Part shown: positions 25,023 through 35,249 of the stretch, piece after piece
How positions within the stretch are numbered: position 1 is the stretch's first letter
Layout of the letters: every line of letters begins with the position of its first letter
Source: Planosporangium flavigriseum
GTDB taxonomy: Bacteria; Actinomycetota; Actinomycetes; Mycobacteriales; Micromonosporaceae
Direction of reading: 5' to 3'
Length of the DNA: 64,000 nt
Assembly: GCF_011947225.1 (NCBI RefSeq)
Contig: NZ_JAATVW010000013.1
Coordinates: forward strand, 1 to 64,000
Position numbers and translations under genes: made by a program
The notes under the pieces: generated by a model
What the model saw: the letters and a program-made list of their open reading frames with translations, nothing else
Database searches by the model: none
Told to the model about the DNA's origin: nothing

Positions 25023-27039
25023 GTGTCCGGTCGCCGGTTGAGCCAGTTCGCCGTTCCTGTTGGCGTGGTTCTGATCATCATCATGATGGTCGTCCCACTG
25101 CCCACCATGCTCATCGACCTGCTCATCGCGCTGAACATCACCGGCGCCCTGCTGATCGTCCTGGTCAGCATGTACGTCAGGCGCCCGCTGGACTTCTCAG
25201 CCTTCCCGTCACTGCTGCTGATCATGACGCTGTTCCGGTTGGCGCTCAACATCAGCGCCACCCGCCTGGTCCTCCTGGACGGCTTCGCCGGCAAGGTCAT
25301 CGACGCGTTCGGCCACTTCGTGGTCGGCGGCCAGCTCGTGATCGGCCTCGTCATCTTCATCATCCTGGTAGTGATCCAGTTCCTGGTGATCACCAAGGGT
25401 GCCGAGCGGGTGGCCGAGGTCGGGGCGCGCTTCACCCTCGACGCCATGCCCGGCAAGCAGATGGCGATCGACGCCGACCTCAACGCCGGCCTGATCGACG
25501 AGATCGAGGCCCGCAAGCGCCGCTCCGAGGTCGCCGCCGAGGCGGACTTCTACGGCGCGATGGACGGTGCCTCCAAGTTCGTCAAGGGCGACGCGATCGC
25601 CGCCATCGTCATCACGCTGATCAACCTGATCGGCGGTTTCATCATCGGCATGGTCCAGAAGGGCCTGACGCCGATGGAGGCCGTCCAGAAGTACAGCCTC
25701 CTGAGCGTCGGTGACGGCCTGGTCTCGCAGATCCCGGCGTTGCTGCTGTCGGTCGCGACCGGTTTGATCGTGACCCGCTCGGCCACCGACGGCGACATGG
25801 GCACCAACGTCGCCCAGCAGCTCGGCCAGCACCGCAACGCCCTGCGGATCGCCGGCGGCGCCGCCCTCGTACTGTGCCTGATCCCGGGCCTGCCGAAGCT
25901 CCCGTTCCTCCTGGTCGGCGGCGCCGCGCTGTTCGCCGCACAGAAGATGCCCACCACCACGGCGGACAAGGCCGAGCAGGAGCAGGCCGACGCGCCCGCC
26001 CCTCTCGACGCGACCGAGTCCCTGCTCAGCGAGATGCGGGTCGACCCGCTCGAGCTGGCGCTCGCCCCCGACCTCGTCGACCTCGTCGACGGCGCCGGTG
26101 GGGACCTGCTCGACCGGGTACGGTCGCTGCGCCGCAAGGTCGCCCTCGACCTGGGCATCGTGATGCCGCCGGTACGCACCCGCGACGACCTGGACCTGCC
26201 GCTCTCCACGTACGCGATCCGGATCAGCGGCGTCGACGTCGCCCAGGGCCAGGCACCTCCCGGCACGGTCCTCGCGATCGGCGAGAACCTGGAGTTCCTG
26301 CCCGGCCGCGCCGGTGTCGAGCCGGTCTTCGGCCTGCCCGGCAAGTGGGTGCCGGCCGAGCTGCGCCACCAGGCCGACCTGTCCGGCGCGACCGTCGTCG
26401 ACCGTGCTTCGGTGGTCATCACGCACCTCGCCGAGGTCGTCCGCGCCAACTCCAGCCGCCTGCTCGGCCGTGAGGACGTACGGGCGCTCACCGACATCGT
26501 CAAGCAGACCAACCCGGTCGTCGTCGAGGAGCTCACCCCGGCCCTGCTCAGCCTCGGCCAGGTGCAGAAGGTGCTGCAGGGTCTGCTCGACGAGGACGTA
26601 CCGATCCGGGACCTCGTCCGCATCTTCGAAGCGCTCTCGCTCACCGCGAAGGCCTCCACCGACCACGACACCCTGCTGGAAGCCGCCCGGGCCGCGCTCG
26701 GGCCGGCCATCGCCGCCCGGTACGCCACCGACGGCGCGCTCACGGCCATCACGCTCGACCCCCGCCTGGAGCAGTCGCTGCTGGAGTCGCTGCGCCCGAC
26801 CGACAGCGGCCTGCAGTTGCTCATCGACACCGGCCGCGCGGAGGCCATGGCCGAAGAGCTGAACCACCTTGCTGAAACCGCGGAGCAACGCGGAGCCAAC
26901 CCCGTAGTGGTTTGCTCTCCTCAGCTCCGATTGGCACTGCGTCGCCTGCTCCAGATGGCCATACCGCGGATGCCCGTCCTGTCGTACGCCGAGATTGCCC
27001 GGTGCGCCCTGCGCATCGAGACCATAGGAGTGGTGAACG

Positions 27040-27062
<23 letters not shown>
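25023..27062 (+). CDS. flhA: Flagellar biosynthesis protein FlhA
   Basis: FlhA (679 residues) forms the nonameric export ring that docks chaperone-substrate complexes. The N-terminal half has about eight membrane segments with the FHIPEP-family motifs LFRLALNISATRLVLLDG (about 71-88) and GARFTLDAMPGKQMAIDADL (about 137-156). The C-terminal half (about 330-679) is the cytoplasmic docking domain. GTG 25023 is the chosen start. The last 23 bases overlap flhF. Confidence 0.95.
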
Positions 27063-28661
<1,599 letters not shown>

Positions 28662-28665
<4 letters not shown>

Positions 28666-29324
28666 CCGAGCCGATGCCGGAGATCCGTTCGGCGGTCAGC
28701 ATCACGGTCGATGGGTCCGAGCACGAGTCCCGGATCGAAATGATCGAGGGAAACAAACTGGTCGTGACGGCGCCGATGCACCAGACGGTGGAGGTCCCGG
28801 AGATCGGATCCGCCGTGTCGCTGAGCTGGAGCGCCGGGCCGCGCGGACGGTACGCCGTGGACACCAAGCTAGTGTCGACCTCGCGGGTCGAGGGCGTACC
28901 GACGCGGTGCTGGACCCTGACCGTCTTGTCCGAGCCGGTCCTGCAGCAGAGGCGCCGGTACGTGCGCGCGGGCGGCGGCGAGTCGGTCGGCGTACGCTCG
29001 ACCGAGCGTGACGTGATGCTCTCCGGTTCAGCCAACGACATCAGTGAGGGCGGCGTGCGGTTCCATGTCTCGGGCGTCAAGCCGGGCGATGAGACGTGGG
29101 TCCGGCTCAACGACGATGAGGCCGTGACCGTTGTCGTCCATCTCGATGAGGAAATGCTCGACGCCGACGGCTGGGTTCTGCGCACCATCGAGGACCACAT
29201 CACGAGCACGGTCGACATGATCGTGACGCTGAACCTGGTCGAGCGCCAGGCGGAGATGGTCCGCCGGTACGTGATGCGCCAGCAGATCCTCGCTCGGCGA
29301 ACCGCCGCCGACGCGGATTACTGA
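28662..29324 (+). CDS. YcgR-like PilZ protein (c-di-GMP receptor, flagellar brake type)
   Basis: The 220-residue product has a YcgR N-terminal beta domain (about 5-95) and a C-terminal PilZ domain (about 98-220). The c-di-GMP contacts are present: the RxxxR motif in QRRRYVR and the D/NxSxxG motif in NDISEGGVRF. YcgR binds the motor and slows it when c-di-GMP is high. ATG 28662 overlaps the flhF stop. With the EAL-HDOD gene upstream it indicates c-di-GMP control of motility. Confidence 0.88.
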
Positions 29325-29344
29325 TCGAGAGGCTTGCGCAGAGC

Positions 29345-29707
29345 ATGGCCAAGTTATCGACCCTCCTGCTCGCCGCGCTGCTGGACAGCCCGGCGCTGTA
29401 CCACGCGTTCGTGGTAGGCGACATGGACCACACGACCGCCCTGGTCCGGTACCTGATCGCGGTCGTCGTGGCAGCGATCATGCTGGCGCTGCTGCGGGGA
29501 CTGATGAACGGGTACCGTCGCGCCAACGAGGCCGAGGCCCGGGAGGCCGCCCGGGAGGCCGAGATGGAGGCCCTGGCGGCCAGCCGCGAGGCGGCCCAGG
29601 ACAGGGCCATGGAGGCCCTGGAAGCCGCGCGCGCCAACCCCGCCCTGATCGCGCAGGCGCGCCGCGGCACCGACGGCCAGCAGTCGGCCGACGAGGTCGC
29701 CGAGTAG
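29345..29707 (+). CDS. Small membrane protein with coiled-coil tail, last gene of the flagellar operon
   Basis: The 120-residue product has one clear membrane helix (about 34-54, RYLIAVVVAAIMLALLRGL) preceded by a weaker hydrophobic segment (about 4-14). A long Ala/Glu/Arg coiled coil follows (about 57-105) and should lie in the cytoplasm. I do not recognise the family. It follows the PilZ gene by 20 bases and is followed by a strong terminator, so it belongs to the flhA operon and may have a motility role. Confidence 0.72.
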   Translation: MAKLSTLLLAALLDSPALYHAFVVGDMDHTTALVRYLIAVVVAAIMLALLRGLMNGYRRANEAEAREAAREAEMEALAASREAAQDRAMEALEAARANPALIAQARRGTDGQQSADEVAE

Positions 29708-29780
29708 CACACCAGGCACCCGGTCCCCGGCTCCTTACCGATCTGCTCAATCCCGTACAGCAAAACCCGTACAGCAAAAA

Positions 29781-29822
29781 GAGAACTCCCCGCGCGACAC
29801 CGTTGTCGCGCGGGGAGTTCTC
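29781..29822. terminator. Bidirectional terminator between flagellar and chemotaxis operons
   Basis: A perfect 19-bp stem (GAGAACTCCCCGCGCGACA with TGTCGCGCGGGGAGTTCTC) with a 4-base loop lies between the convergent ends at 29707 and 29837. An AAAAA run precedes it on the plus strand, giving a T run for leftward transcripts. A 14-base direct repeat (CCCGTACAGCAAAA) stands just before it. Confidence 0.88.
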
Positions 29823-29836
29823 GTTCGTGCGACGAC

Positions 29837-30319
29837 CTACTCGGCCAGCGCGACGGATACCCTGCCCGAGCCGTAACCACCGACCTGGACCGTCAGGTCG
29901 ATGCGGCGACCGAGCGCCAGCAGGATCGCACCGGCGTCGCTGGGTACCTGCTCACCGGGCAGGAACACCTGGTAAAGCTTCAGGTGCGGCCCATCTTCAC
30001 GGTTCAGCAGGCCGGTCATGATGTTGCAGACCTCGCGGACGTTCTCGGCGACCGTCTCGGTGACGACGCCGTCGGCGACGCAGTCCTGGGCGCCTCCGGG
30101 CGGAAGCAGGCCGATCGCCGCACCGGAGTACACCGTCAGCGGCAGGTCCATGCCAACGACGGCCCAGAGCTTGCTCTTGTCGTCGGCGTACAGGCTCACA
30201 AGCGTCGTCTTCAGGTCCTCCGCGAGGACCGGCTTGGCGTCGCCAACGGTGATAGGACGTCCGAGAAGGTCCTCGAAGAGGTCACGAACCTCTTTAGGTA
30301 CGGGCAGCAGGCTCGACAT
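29837..30319 (-). CDS. CheX-like chemotaxis protein (putative)
   Basis: The 160-residue protein ends the che operon. Its middle reads VAENVREVCNIMTGLLN, which resembles the E-x2-N phosphatase helix of CheC/CheX/FliY proteins, and its beta-strand pattern (WAVVGMDLPLTVYSGAAIGLLP) fits the same fold. CheX dephosphorylates CheY-P. The motif is looser than in the neighbouring CheX, so activity is uncertain. It lies eight bases downstream of cheY. Confidence 0.6.
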   Translation of the reverse strand: MSSLLPVPKEVRDLFEDLLGRPITVGDAKPVLAEDLKTTLVSLYADDKSKLWAVVGMDLPLTVYSGAAIGLLPPGGAQDCVADGVVTETVAENVREVCNIMTGLLNREDGPHLKLYQVFLPGEQVPSDAGAILLALGRRIDLTVQVGGYGSGRVSVALAE

Positions 30320-30327
30320 AGCTCACT

Positions 30328-30690
30328 TTATCCTAGGATTGGATCCAAAACATCACGAAACGCATCGGCCGTGAACGGCTTTGTAACCAGGAAGAGCGCG
30401 CCCGCCGACTCCGCGGTATTACGCATCTCTTCAGTGCCTTCCGAGGTAACAAACCCGAACGGCACCTCTACGCCGTTGGCGCGCAGCATGCGCAGCACCT
30501 CGATGCCCGTCATCTCGGGCATGTTCCAGTCCGACAGCACCAGATCGGGGCCCTCGTTCATCACCTTGTCGAAGGCCTCCTGGCCGTCCGCGGCTTCGAC
30601 GAGCTCATGGCCGTCGTACCCCGCCTGACGCAGGGTACGGGTGACGATCTGACGCATCACTCGGCTGTCATCCGCGATCAGAATCTTCAT
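30328..30690 (-). CDS. cheY: CheY-type response regulator
   Basis: This 120-residue single-domain receiver has the acidic pair in ILIADDS (residues 6-7), phospho-acceptor Asp in LSDWNMPEM, the switch residue in VTSEG and the invariant Lys in VTKPF. When phosphorylated by CheA it should signal to the motor or to adaptation. ATG 30690 (MKILIADDS) is preferred over an upstream in-frame start at 30702. Nine bases separate it from the cheX stop. Confidence 0.93.
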   Translation of the reverse strand: MKILIADDSRVMRQIVTRTLRQAGYDGHELVEAADGQEAFDKVMNEGPDLVLSDWNMPEMTGIEVLRMLRANGVEVPFGFVTSEGTEEMRNTAESAGALFLVTKPFTADAFRDVLDPILG

Positions 30691-30698
30691 TGCTACGG

Positions 30699-31169
30699 TC
30701 ACGCTTCCTTCTCGACACTGCTCTCTAGAACCTGTACGGAGATCGGCTCACCCAGCCACTCGCCGCTGAGCCGGGAAACCTCGCTGGCCGACGGCCAGCC
30801 GGTGTTGCCGTCGATCAGAACGATCGGCAGCGACAGCGCGGACGGCTCCGGCATGAGGCTCTTGACGTTGCCCCCGATGATGTTGGCCAGCTCGCCGAGC
30901 GCGTCCGTGACGTCCTCACGCGCGACGCCGTCGAGGTCGATGCCCAGCAGCGCAGCCGCCACGTTCCGGGCCGCCGGCATGGAGCAGCTCACGACGATGT
31001 GACCGACCCAGGCACCGGTCACGGAGACCGACGCGCAGACATCGGACGACGGCGCGGTACGTGGCGCCTCGAGAAGCGGGCTCGTGCCCTCGACGTCGAG
31101 GTACGAGGCCCAGATCTGCTCCGCGATCGCGAAGAGATCCGTGTCCGTGAGCGTGGCACTAGTGGTCAT
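30699..31169 (-). CDS. cheX: CheX-family CheY-P phosphatase
   Basis: The 156-residue product carries the CheX/CheC helix DALGELANIIGGNVKSLMP with the E-x2-N catalytic pair in ELANIIGGN, plus a central beta-sheet pattern (GAWVGHIVVSCSMPAARNVA). CheX removes the phosphate from CheY-P to reset the signal. It is placed between two cheY genes; its start overlaps the stop of the upstream cheY by four bases. Confidence 0.83.
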   Translation of the reverse strand: MTTSATLTDTDLFAIAEQIWASYLDVEGTSPLLEAPRTAPSSDVCASVSVTGAWVGHIVVSCSMPAARNVAAALLGIDLDGVAREDVTDALGELANIIGGNVKSLMPEPSALSLPIVLIDGNTGWPSASEVSRLSGEWLGEPISVQVLESSVEKEA

Positions 31170-31552
31170 TCCGGGGCTCCATTCGTTAGCACTCCCAGCA
31201 GCGCCAGCTTTTCTTGGATGGCGTCAGGGGTAAAAGGCTTGATCACGTACTCGTGCGCACCAGCCGCCAAAGCTCGTACGATCTGGCTCTGTTCGCCCTC
31301 GGTGGTGACCATCATCAATGACATGGCACGGTATTTCGGATCAGCGCGGACTGCGGTAATGAACTCCAGTCCGTTCATCTCCGGCATGTTCCAGTCCACA
31401 AGCGCCACCTTGGGGACCGTTTCTGCGGCGGCGAGCAGATCCATCGCCTCCCGACCATTGCCCGCCTCCCAGACTTCAAATCCGAGTTGGGCGGTGATCC
31501 GACTGAGGATCATCCGCATCGCTCGCGAGTCATCGATCACCAATGCAACCAT
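31166..31552 (-). CDS. cheY: Second CheY-type response regulator
   Basis: A 128-residue receiver with acidic pair in LVIDDSRAM, phospho-acceptor Asp in LVDWNMPEM, TTEG and the Lys in VIKPF. It differs clearly from the other CheY in this operon but shares the WNMPEM surface, so both probably dock to the same CheA. One may act as motor signal and the other as phosphate sink. The next gene begins within its last codon. Confidence 0.93.
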   Translation of the reverse strand: MVALVIDDSRAMRMILSRITAQLGFEVWEAGNGREAMDLLAAAETVPKVALVDWNMPEMNGLEFITAVRADPKYRAMSLMMVTTEGEQSQIVRALAAGAHEYVIKPFTPDAIQEKLALLGVLTNGAPE

Positions 31553-31558
31553 CGGTGA

Positions 31559-32413
31559 TCACCCCTTTCCGGAGAAGCCGACGGGCTGCGTGGTTTTACC
31601 GCCACGGAGGCGGTAGGCGGAGCTGCGACCAGCGGCTATCCTTTCGAACCGCTCGTCGATGCCGATGGTCGTCTCCGCGGAGCCAAGGAACAGCCACGCG
31701 TCGGGGCGCATCGTGGCGCTCACTCGGCCCAGCACCTGTCGCTTGGTCTCGACGTCGAAGTAGATCAGCACGTTGCGCAGGAAGACGACGTCGAACTGCG
31801 GCAGCGGCGGCAGCGGAGCAGCCAGGTTGAGGCGCCGGAACGTGATGTTCTTGCGCAGGCCGGGCGTCACCTTCCAGTTGGTGCCGTCCCGCTCGAAGTG
31901 CCGCACCAACATGTTCGCCGGCAACCCGCGGTTGACCTCAAGCTGCGTGAAGCGCCCGGCCTGGGCCCGGGCAAGCATCTCCTGGGAGAGGTCGGTGGCC
32001 AGGATCTCGTAGCTCCACCCGGCCGGCAGGGACTCCTGCAGGACCATGGCGAGGCTGTACGGCTCCTGCCCGCTCGAGCACGCAGCCGACCAGATACGAA
32101 GGGTTCGGTTGGCCGACCGGGTCGGCAGCAGGTCGGGCAGCACCTTGGTGGTCAGCGCCTGGAACGGCTCGTTGTCCCGGAACCACGACGTCTCGTTCGT
32201 CGTCAGCGCGTCCACGATCTTCTCGTGCGTGTCCGGCCCCGGCAGCTGCTGCGCCCGGCTGACGAACTCGGAGACGGAGGACAGACCAGCCTCGCGCGCG
32301 AGCGGGAGCAGCCTGGCCTCCACCAGGTACTCCTTACCGGTCTCGAGCACGATGGCGGAGTGTCGGCGCACCAGGTCACTGACGTACGTGAATTCTTGAG
32401 CGGTCAGGCTCAT
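31559..32413 (-). CDS. cheR: Chemoreceptor methyltransferase CheR
   Basis: CheR (284 residues) methylates glutamates on chemoreceptors using S-adenosylmethionine. It has the helical N-domain (about 5-75) and the SAM fold with WSAACSSGQEPYSLAM (about 109-124) and FLRNVLIYF near 210. Its ATG overlaps the cheB stop region by one base. No receptor gene is present in the window. Confidence 0.94.
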   Translation of the reverse strand: MSLTAQEFTYVSDLVRRHSAIVLETGKEYLVEARLLPLAREAGLSSVSEFVSRAQQLPGPDTHEKIVDALTTNETSWFRDNEPFQALTTKVLPDLLPTRSANRTLRIWSAACSSGQEPYSLAMVLQESLPAGWSYEILATDLSQEMLARAQAGRFTQLEVNRGLPANMLVRHFERDGTNWKVTPGLRKNITFRRLNLAAPLPPLPQFDVVFLRNVLIYFDVETKRQVLGRVSATMRPDAWLFLGSAETTIGIDERFERIAAGRSSAYRLRGGKTTQPVGFSGKG

Positions 32414-33576
32414 CAGGCCACCTCCTGCGTCCGCACTCGGCGCCCGGCGGAGATACGCGAGACGAGATAGTTTGCGATGTCGGGCAGCGGGAGTACCGCG
32501 TCGGTGAGACCGGCCTGCGTGATGGCGCCCGGCATGCCCCAGACCACGGATGTCGCTTCGTCCTGGGCAACGATCTCGGCGCCCTCGGCGTACAGCACCT
32601 CGGCACCGCGCTTACCGTCCTGGCCCATGCCGGTCAGCACGGTAGCCAGGACCTTCCCGCCGTAGACCTGCGCGACGGAACGGAACAGCACGTCCACAGC
32701 GGGACGGCAGAAGTTCTCCGGCGGACCGCTCTGCAACTTGGTCATCACGGCCGTACCGGAGCGGACGACCTCCAAGTGGAAGTCGCCCGGTGCGATGTAG
32801 ACCGTTCCGGGGCGTAGCTGCTCCTCCCCTGCCGCCTCGACCACTTCGAGGGCGCAGGACCGATTGAGGCGCTCGGCGAACATCTTCGTGAAGACCGGAG
32901 GCATGTGCTGGACGACCACGATCGGGACCGGCAGGCTGGCGGGCATCGCCTGGAGCACCTTGGAGAGGGCGTCCGGGCCACCGGTCGAGCAGCCGACCGC
33001 GAGCACGTCCACCAGGTCGGTACGCGAGCGCCGCACTGCGGGGGTCGAGGTCGCCGGCTGCTTCCCGGTACGCGGCACGCCGGCCAGACCGGGCACTGCC
33101 GGCGGGAACGTGAATCCGCTGGATGCGCCACCCGGCCGATCCGTCGAGGTACGACGCGGCCGGCGGCCCGAGCCACCCTCGCACAGCGCGTGGATCCGCG
33201 GAATGATCTGCTCGCGGACGCTGCGCTTAGACTCCTCGAAGCTGCCCACGTTGGAGGGCTTGGTGACGTAGTCGCTGGCGCCGGCCGAGAGCGCGTCGAG
33301 CGTCGCGCTCGCCCCGGCGGCGGTCAGCGTGCTGAACATGATCACCGGCAGCCGCGGGTAGCGGGGACGTAGTTCGCGAAGGGTGCTGAGGCCGTCGAGG
33401 ACGGGCATCTCGATGTCGAGGGTGACCAGGTCGGGGTTGAGCTGCTCGATCTTCGCCAGCGCGACCCGCCCATTGGGGGCGGTGCCCACCACCCTGATCT
33501 CCGGATCCTCGGCCAAGGCGTCCGTGACCAGACGTCGGATGACGACTGAGTCGTCCACGACTAATACATTGATCAC
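32413..33576 (-). CDS. cheB: Chemoreceptor methylesterase/response regulator CheB
   Basis: CheB (387 residues) removes methyl groups from receptors when phosphorylated. Residues 1-125 are a receiver (VLVVDDSVVIRRLV; LDIEMPVLDG; TKPSN). After a Pro/Arg-rich linker, the esterase domain (about 195-380) shows the triad: Ser in VGCSTGGPDALS, His in VVVQHMPPVFT and Asp in TGMGQDGKRGA. GTG 33576 is chosen since GGGGAGG lies seven bases upstream, at the head of the cheB-cheR-cheY-cheX-cheY operon. Confidence 0.94.
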   Translation of the reverse strand: MINVLVVDDSVVIRRLVTDALAEDPEIRVVGTAPNGRVALAKIEQLNPDLVTLDIEMPVLDGLSTLRELRPRYPRLPVIMFSTLTAAGASATLDALSAGASDYVTKPSNVGSFEESKRSVREQIIPRIHALCEGGSGRRPRRTSTDRPGGASSGFTFPPAVPGLAGVPRTGKQPATSTPAVRRSRTDLVDVLAVGCSTGGPDALSKVLQAMPASLPVPIVVVQHMPPVFTKMFAERLNRSCALEVVEAAGEEQLRPGTVYIAPGDFHLEVVRSGTAVMTKLQSGPPENFCRPAVDVLFRSVAQVYGGKVLATVLTGMGQDGKRGAEVLYAEGAEIVAQDEATSVVWGMPGAITQAGLTDAVLPLPDIANYLVSRISAGRRVRTQEVA

Positions 33577-33633
33577 GCAGCGGCCTCCCCGGCGCAGAGG
33601 ATGACCACCGCCCGGCCATCCGTTCAACGGCCA

Positions 33634-33660
33634 TATCGGCGCGAACGGGTACCGGATGAG
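33634..33660 (-). promoter_or_regulatory. Sigma-28-type promoter of the cheB operon
   Basis: On the minus strand: CTCA (33660-33657), 16-base spacer, GCCGATA (33640-33634). The leader before the cheB GTG is about 50 bases. A TTTT run sits directly before the -35. Confidence 0.8.
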
Positions 33661-33762
33661 AAAAGTGCGTACGGATGAACCAGCCCTATTTAGGGCTTTT
33701 CAGGGAACTATCCGGAATAGACATTGCTTGGTGGCGTGAACCACAGTGGCCAGCGCTGCGCC

Positions 33763-34671
33763 TCAGGCGCCTGCTCCCCCGGGCGTCTCCGGCGGGTCGA
33801 GCGCGGCCAGGAGCGGGTCGACGAGCCGCCCATGCGTCTCGACTGCCAGCAGGTCCCGGGCCGCCATCGCCTGCACGGCACCGCTGAGCAGGTTCCAGGT
33901 ACCACCCGCACGGTCGGCCAGCGGGATGCCCGCGTCGTCGACGGCCCGCACGAGCATCAGCTGGGCCGCGGCCGCGGCCCGTACCCGCCCGGATACGTAG
34001 ACCGCCCACGAGGCGGCGTGCACGGCCGGTGCCCACCCGCTGGCGCCGCGGCGGGTCGCGTCAGCGGCGGCGGCCAGTCGCGCAAGCTGGGCCGGACTCA
34101 GCACGCGCACCCGGCTCAGCAGGGCGGAAATGTCATCATGCTGCGGTCCGAGGTGGACCGGGCGTACCGGCAGCCACCGCGTGGCGGAGAGCCACCCGGC
34201 GGCGAGGGTGCGGCGCGACGGCACGGACAACAGGTCGCGCAGGTACGCGGCGACCACCGCGTCGCAGATCACCGAGGTGGCCTGGGCGGCCACCACGCTC
34301 TGCGCGGCCGGGGAACCGCCGGTGGACGTCCAGGTCCAGTCCAGGACGTCCTGGCGTAGGCACTGCAGCAGCCCGTCGACGGTGCCGATCGGGGCCTGTT
34401 CCAGCAGGGCGAGCGTCTGGTGCGCGTCGCTCGGCTCCACCGACAGGTCTCGGATGGTCTGTCGCTGGCGGGCCGCCTCATCCACGTCCTGCCAGAGCGT
34501 CAGCCGGTCCCAGTCCTCCATCCGGAAGTTCGCGATGACCTCAAGGTCACTCTCAGTAAGCGAGAGGCTACGGAGGAGCACATCAGCGGTTGCCGATCCA
34601 CCGGGGAGGCGGGACAGGTCAAATCCGAGAACGGGAGCGCTGACGAGGCTGTACATGCACCCAGTCTGCAA
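33763..34671 (-). CDS. Unknown protein in the chemotaxis cluster
   Basis: The 302-residue product is predicted to be largely helical, with many Ala, Leu, Arg and conserved-looking Trp (MEDWDRLTLWQDV; VLDWTWTSTGG). It has no membrane helix or signal peptide and no motif I recognise. The frame begins at a TTG (34671) with GGGGAG eight bases upstream; an ATG at 34656 would shorten it by five residues. It lies between cheW and cheB on the same strand, flanked by a 56-base terminator hairpin and the cheB promoter, so it is its own transcript; position suggests a chemotaxis accessory role. Confidence 0.7.
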   Translation of the reverse strand: MQTGCMYSLVSAPVLGFDLSRLPGGSATADVLLRSLSLTESDLEVIANFRMEDWDRLTLWQDVDEAARQRQTIRDLSVEPSDAHQTLALLEQAPIGTVDGLLQCLRQDVLDWTWTSTGGSPAAQSVVAAQATSVICDAVVAAYLRDLLSVPSRRTLAAGWLSATRWLPVRPVHLGPQHDDISALLSRVRVLSPAQLARLAAAADATRRGASGWAPAVHAASWAVYVSGRVRAAAAAQLMLVRAVDDAGIPLADRAGGTWNLLSGAVQAMAARDLLAVETHGRLVDPLLAALDPPETPGGAGA

Positions 34672-34728
34672 CCAACGCGCTCCCCGCGCTGTCCCCCGAT
34701 TGGCTAACTATGTAACTCTCTGTACATA

Positions 34729-34784
34729 CGAAAACAGGGTGCCCCTACAGCACCATATCGCGCTGTAGGGGCACCCTGTTTTCG
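34729..34784. terminator. Very long terminator hairpin after cheW
   Basis: A perfect 23-bp stem (34729-34751 with 34762-34784, core CAGGGTGCCCCTACAGC) and a 10-base loop; the arms end in AAAA/TTTT, giving T runs on both strands. It ends the leftward cheA-cheW transcript 14 bases after the cheW stop. Confidence 0.88.
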
Positions 34785-34798
34785 GGTTCTTCCAGTTT

Positions 34799-35245
34799 CT
34801 ACTCGTCGATTCCGTTACCGGTGGTGGTCTGCACCGCGCGGTTGGTGTCGAGGGCGAGCATGAGCCGGCCGTCGAGCTTGAACGCGCCGGTGATCAGCTC
34901 CCGGCTGGGCCCGGTCAGCGTGTCCGGCGGGGGTTCGACGGTGTCGTCGTCGAGCTCGACGACCTCACCGATGCGGTCGACCAGCAGGCTGACCGACTCC
35001 TCCTCGGTACGCACGATCACGTTCATCGCCGGGCCGTCGAAGTCACGGGCGGCCAGGCCCAACTGCACGCGCAGATCGACCGCGGCGATGACCTGGCCGC
35101 GCAGGTTGAACAGCCCGCCGATCGAGCGCGGCCCCAGTGGCACCGGGGTGTACTCGTGAAACGACAGCACCTCCTGGACCTTGGCCACGTCCAGCCCGAA
35201 CAGCTGGTCGGCCACCTCGAAGGTGGCGTACTGACGACTTGCCAT
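34799..35245 (-). CDS. cheW: Chemotaxis coupling protein CheW
   Basis: CheW (148 residues) links chemoreceptors to CheA. It has the family fold with YATFEVADQLFGLDVAKVQEVL at the N-terminus (shown to about residue 25), PRSIGGLFNLRGQVIAAVDL in the middle and VSLLVDRIGEVVEL. It lies four bases from cheA and ends before the long terminator. The only CheW gene seen in the window. Confidence 0.94.
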   Translation of the reverse strand: MASRQYATFEVADQLFGLDVAKVQEVLSFHEYTPVPLGPRSIGGLFNLRGQVIAAVDLRVQLGLAARDFDGPAMNVIVRTEEESVSLLVDRIGEVVELDDDTVEPPPDTLTGPSRELITGAFKLDGRLMLALDTNRAVQTTTGNGIDE

Positions 35246-35249
35246 CTTG

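Noticed and set aside
25209-26888. 559-residue open frame opposite flhA
   Set aside because: A shadow of flhA codon bias; no recognisable protein features.
33682-33700. AGCCCTA/TAGGGCT hairpin followed by TTT as terminator of the unknown che-cluster gene
   Set aside because: The T run is on the plus strand, while the neighbouring genes are read leftward, and the stem is only 7 bp.
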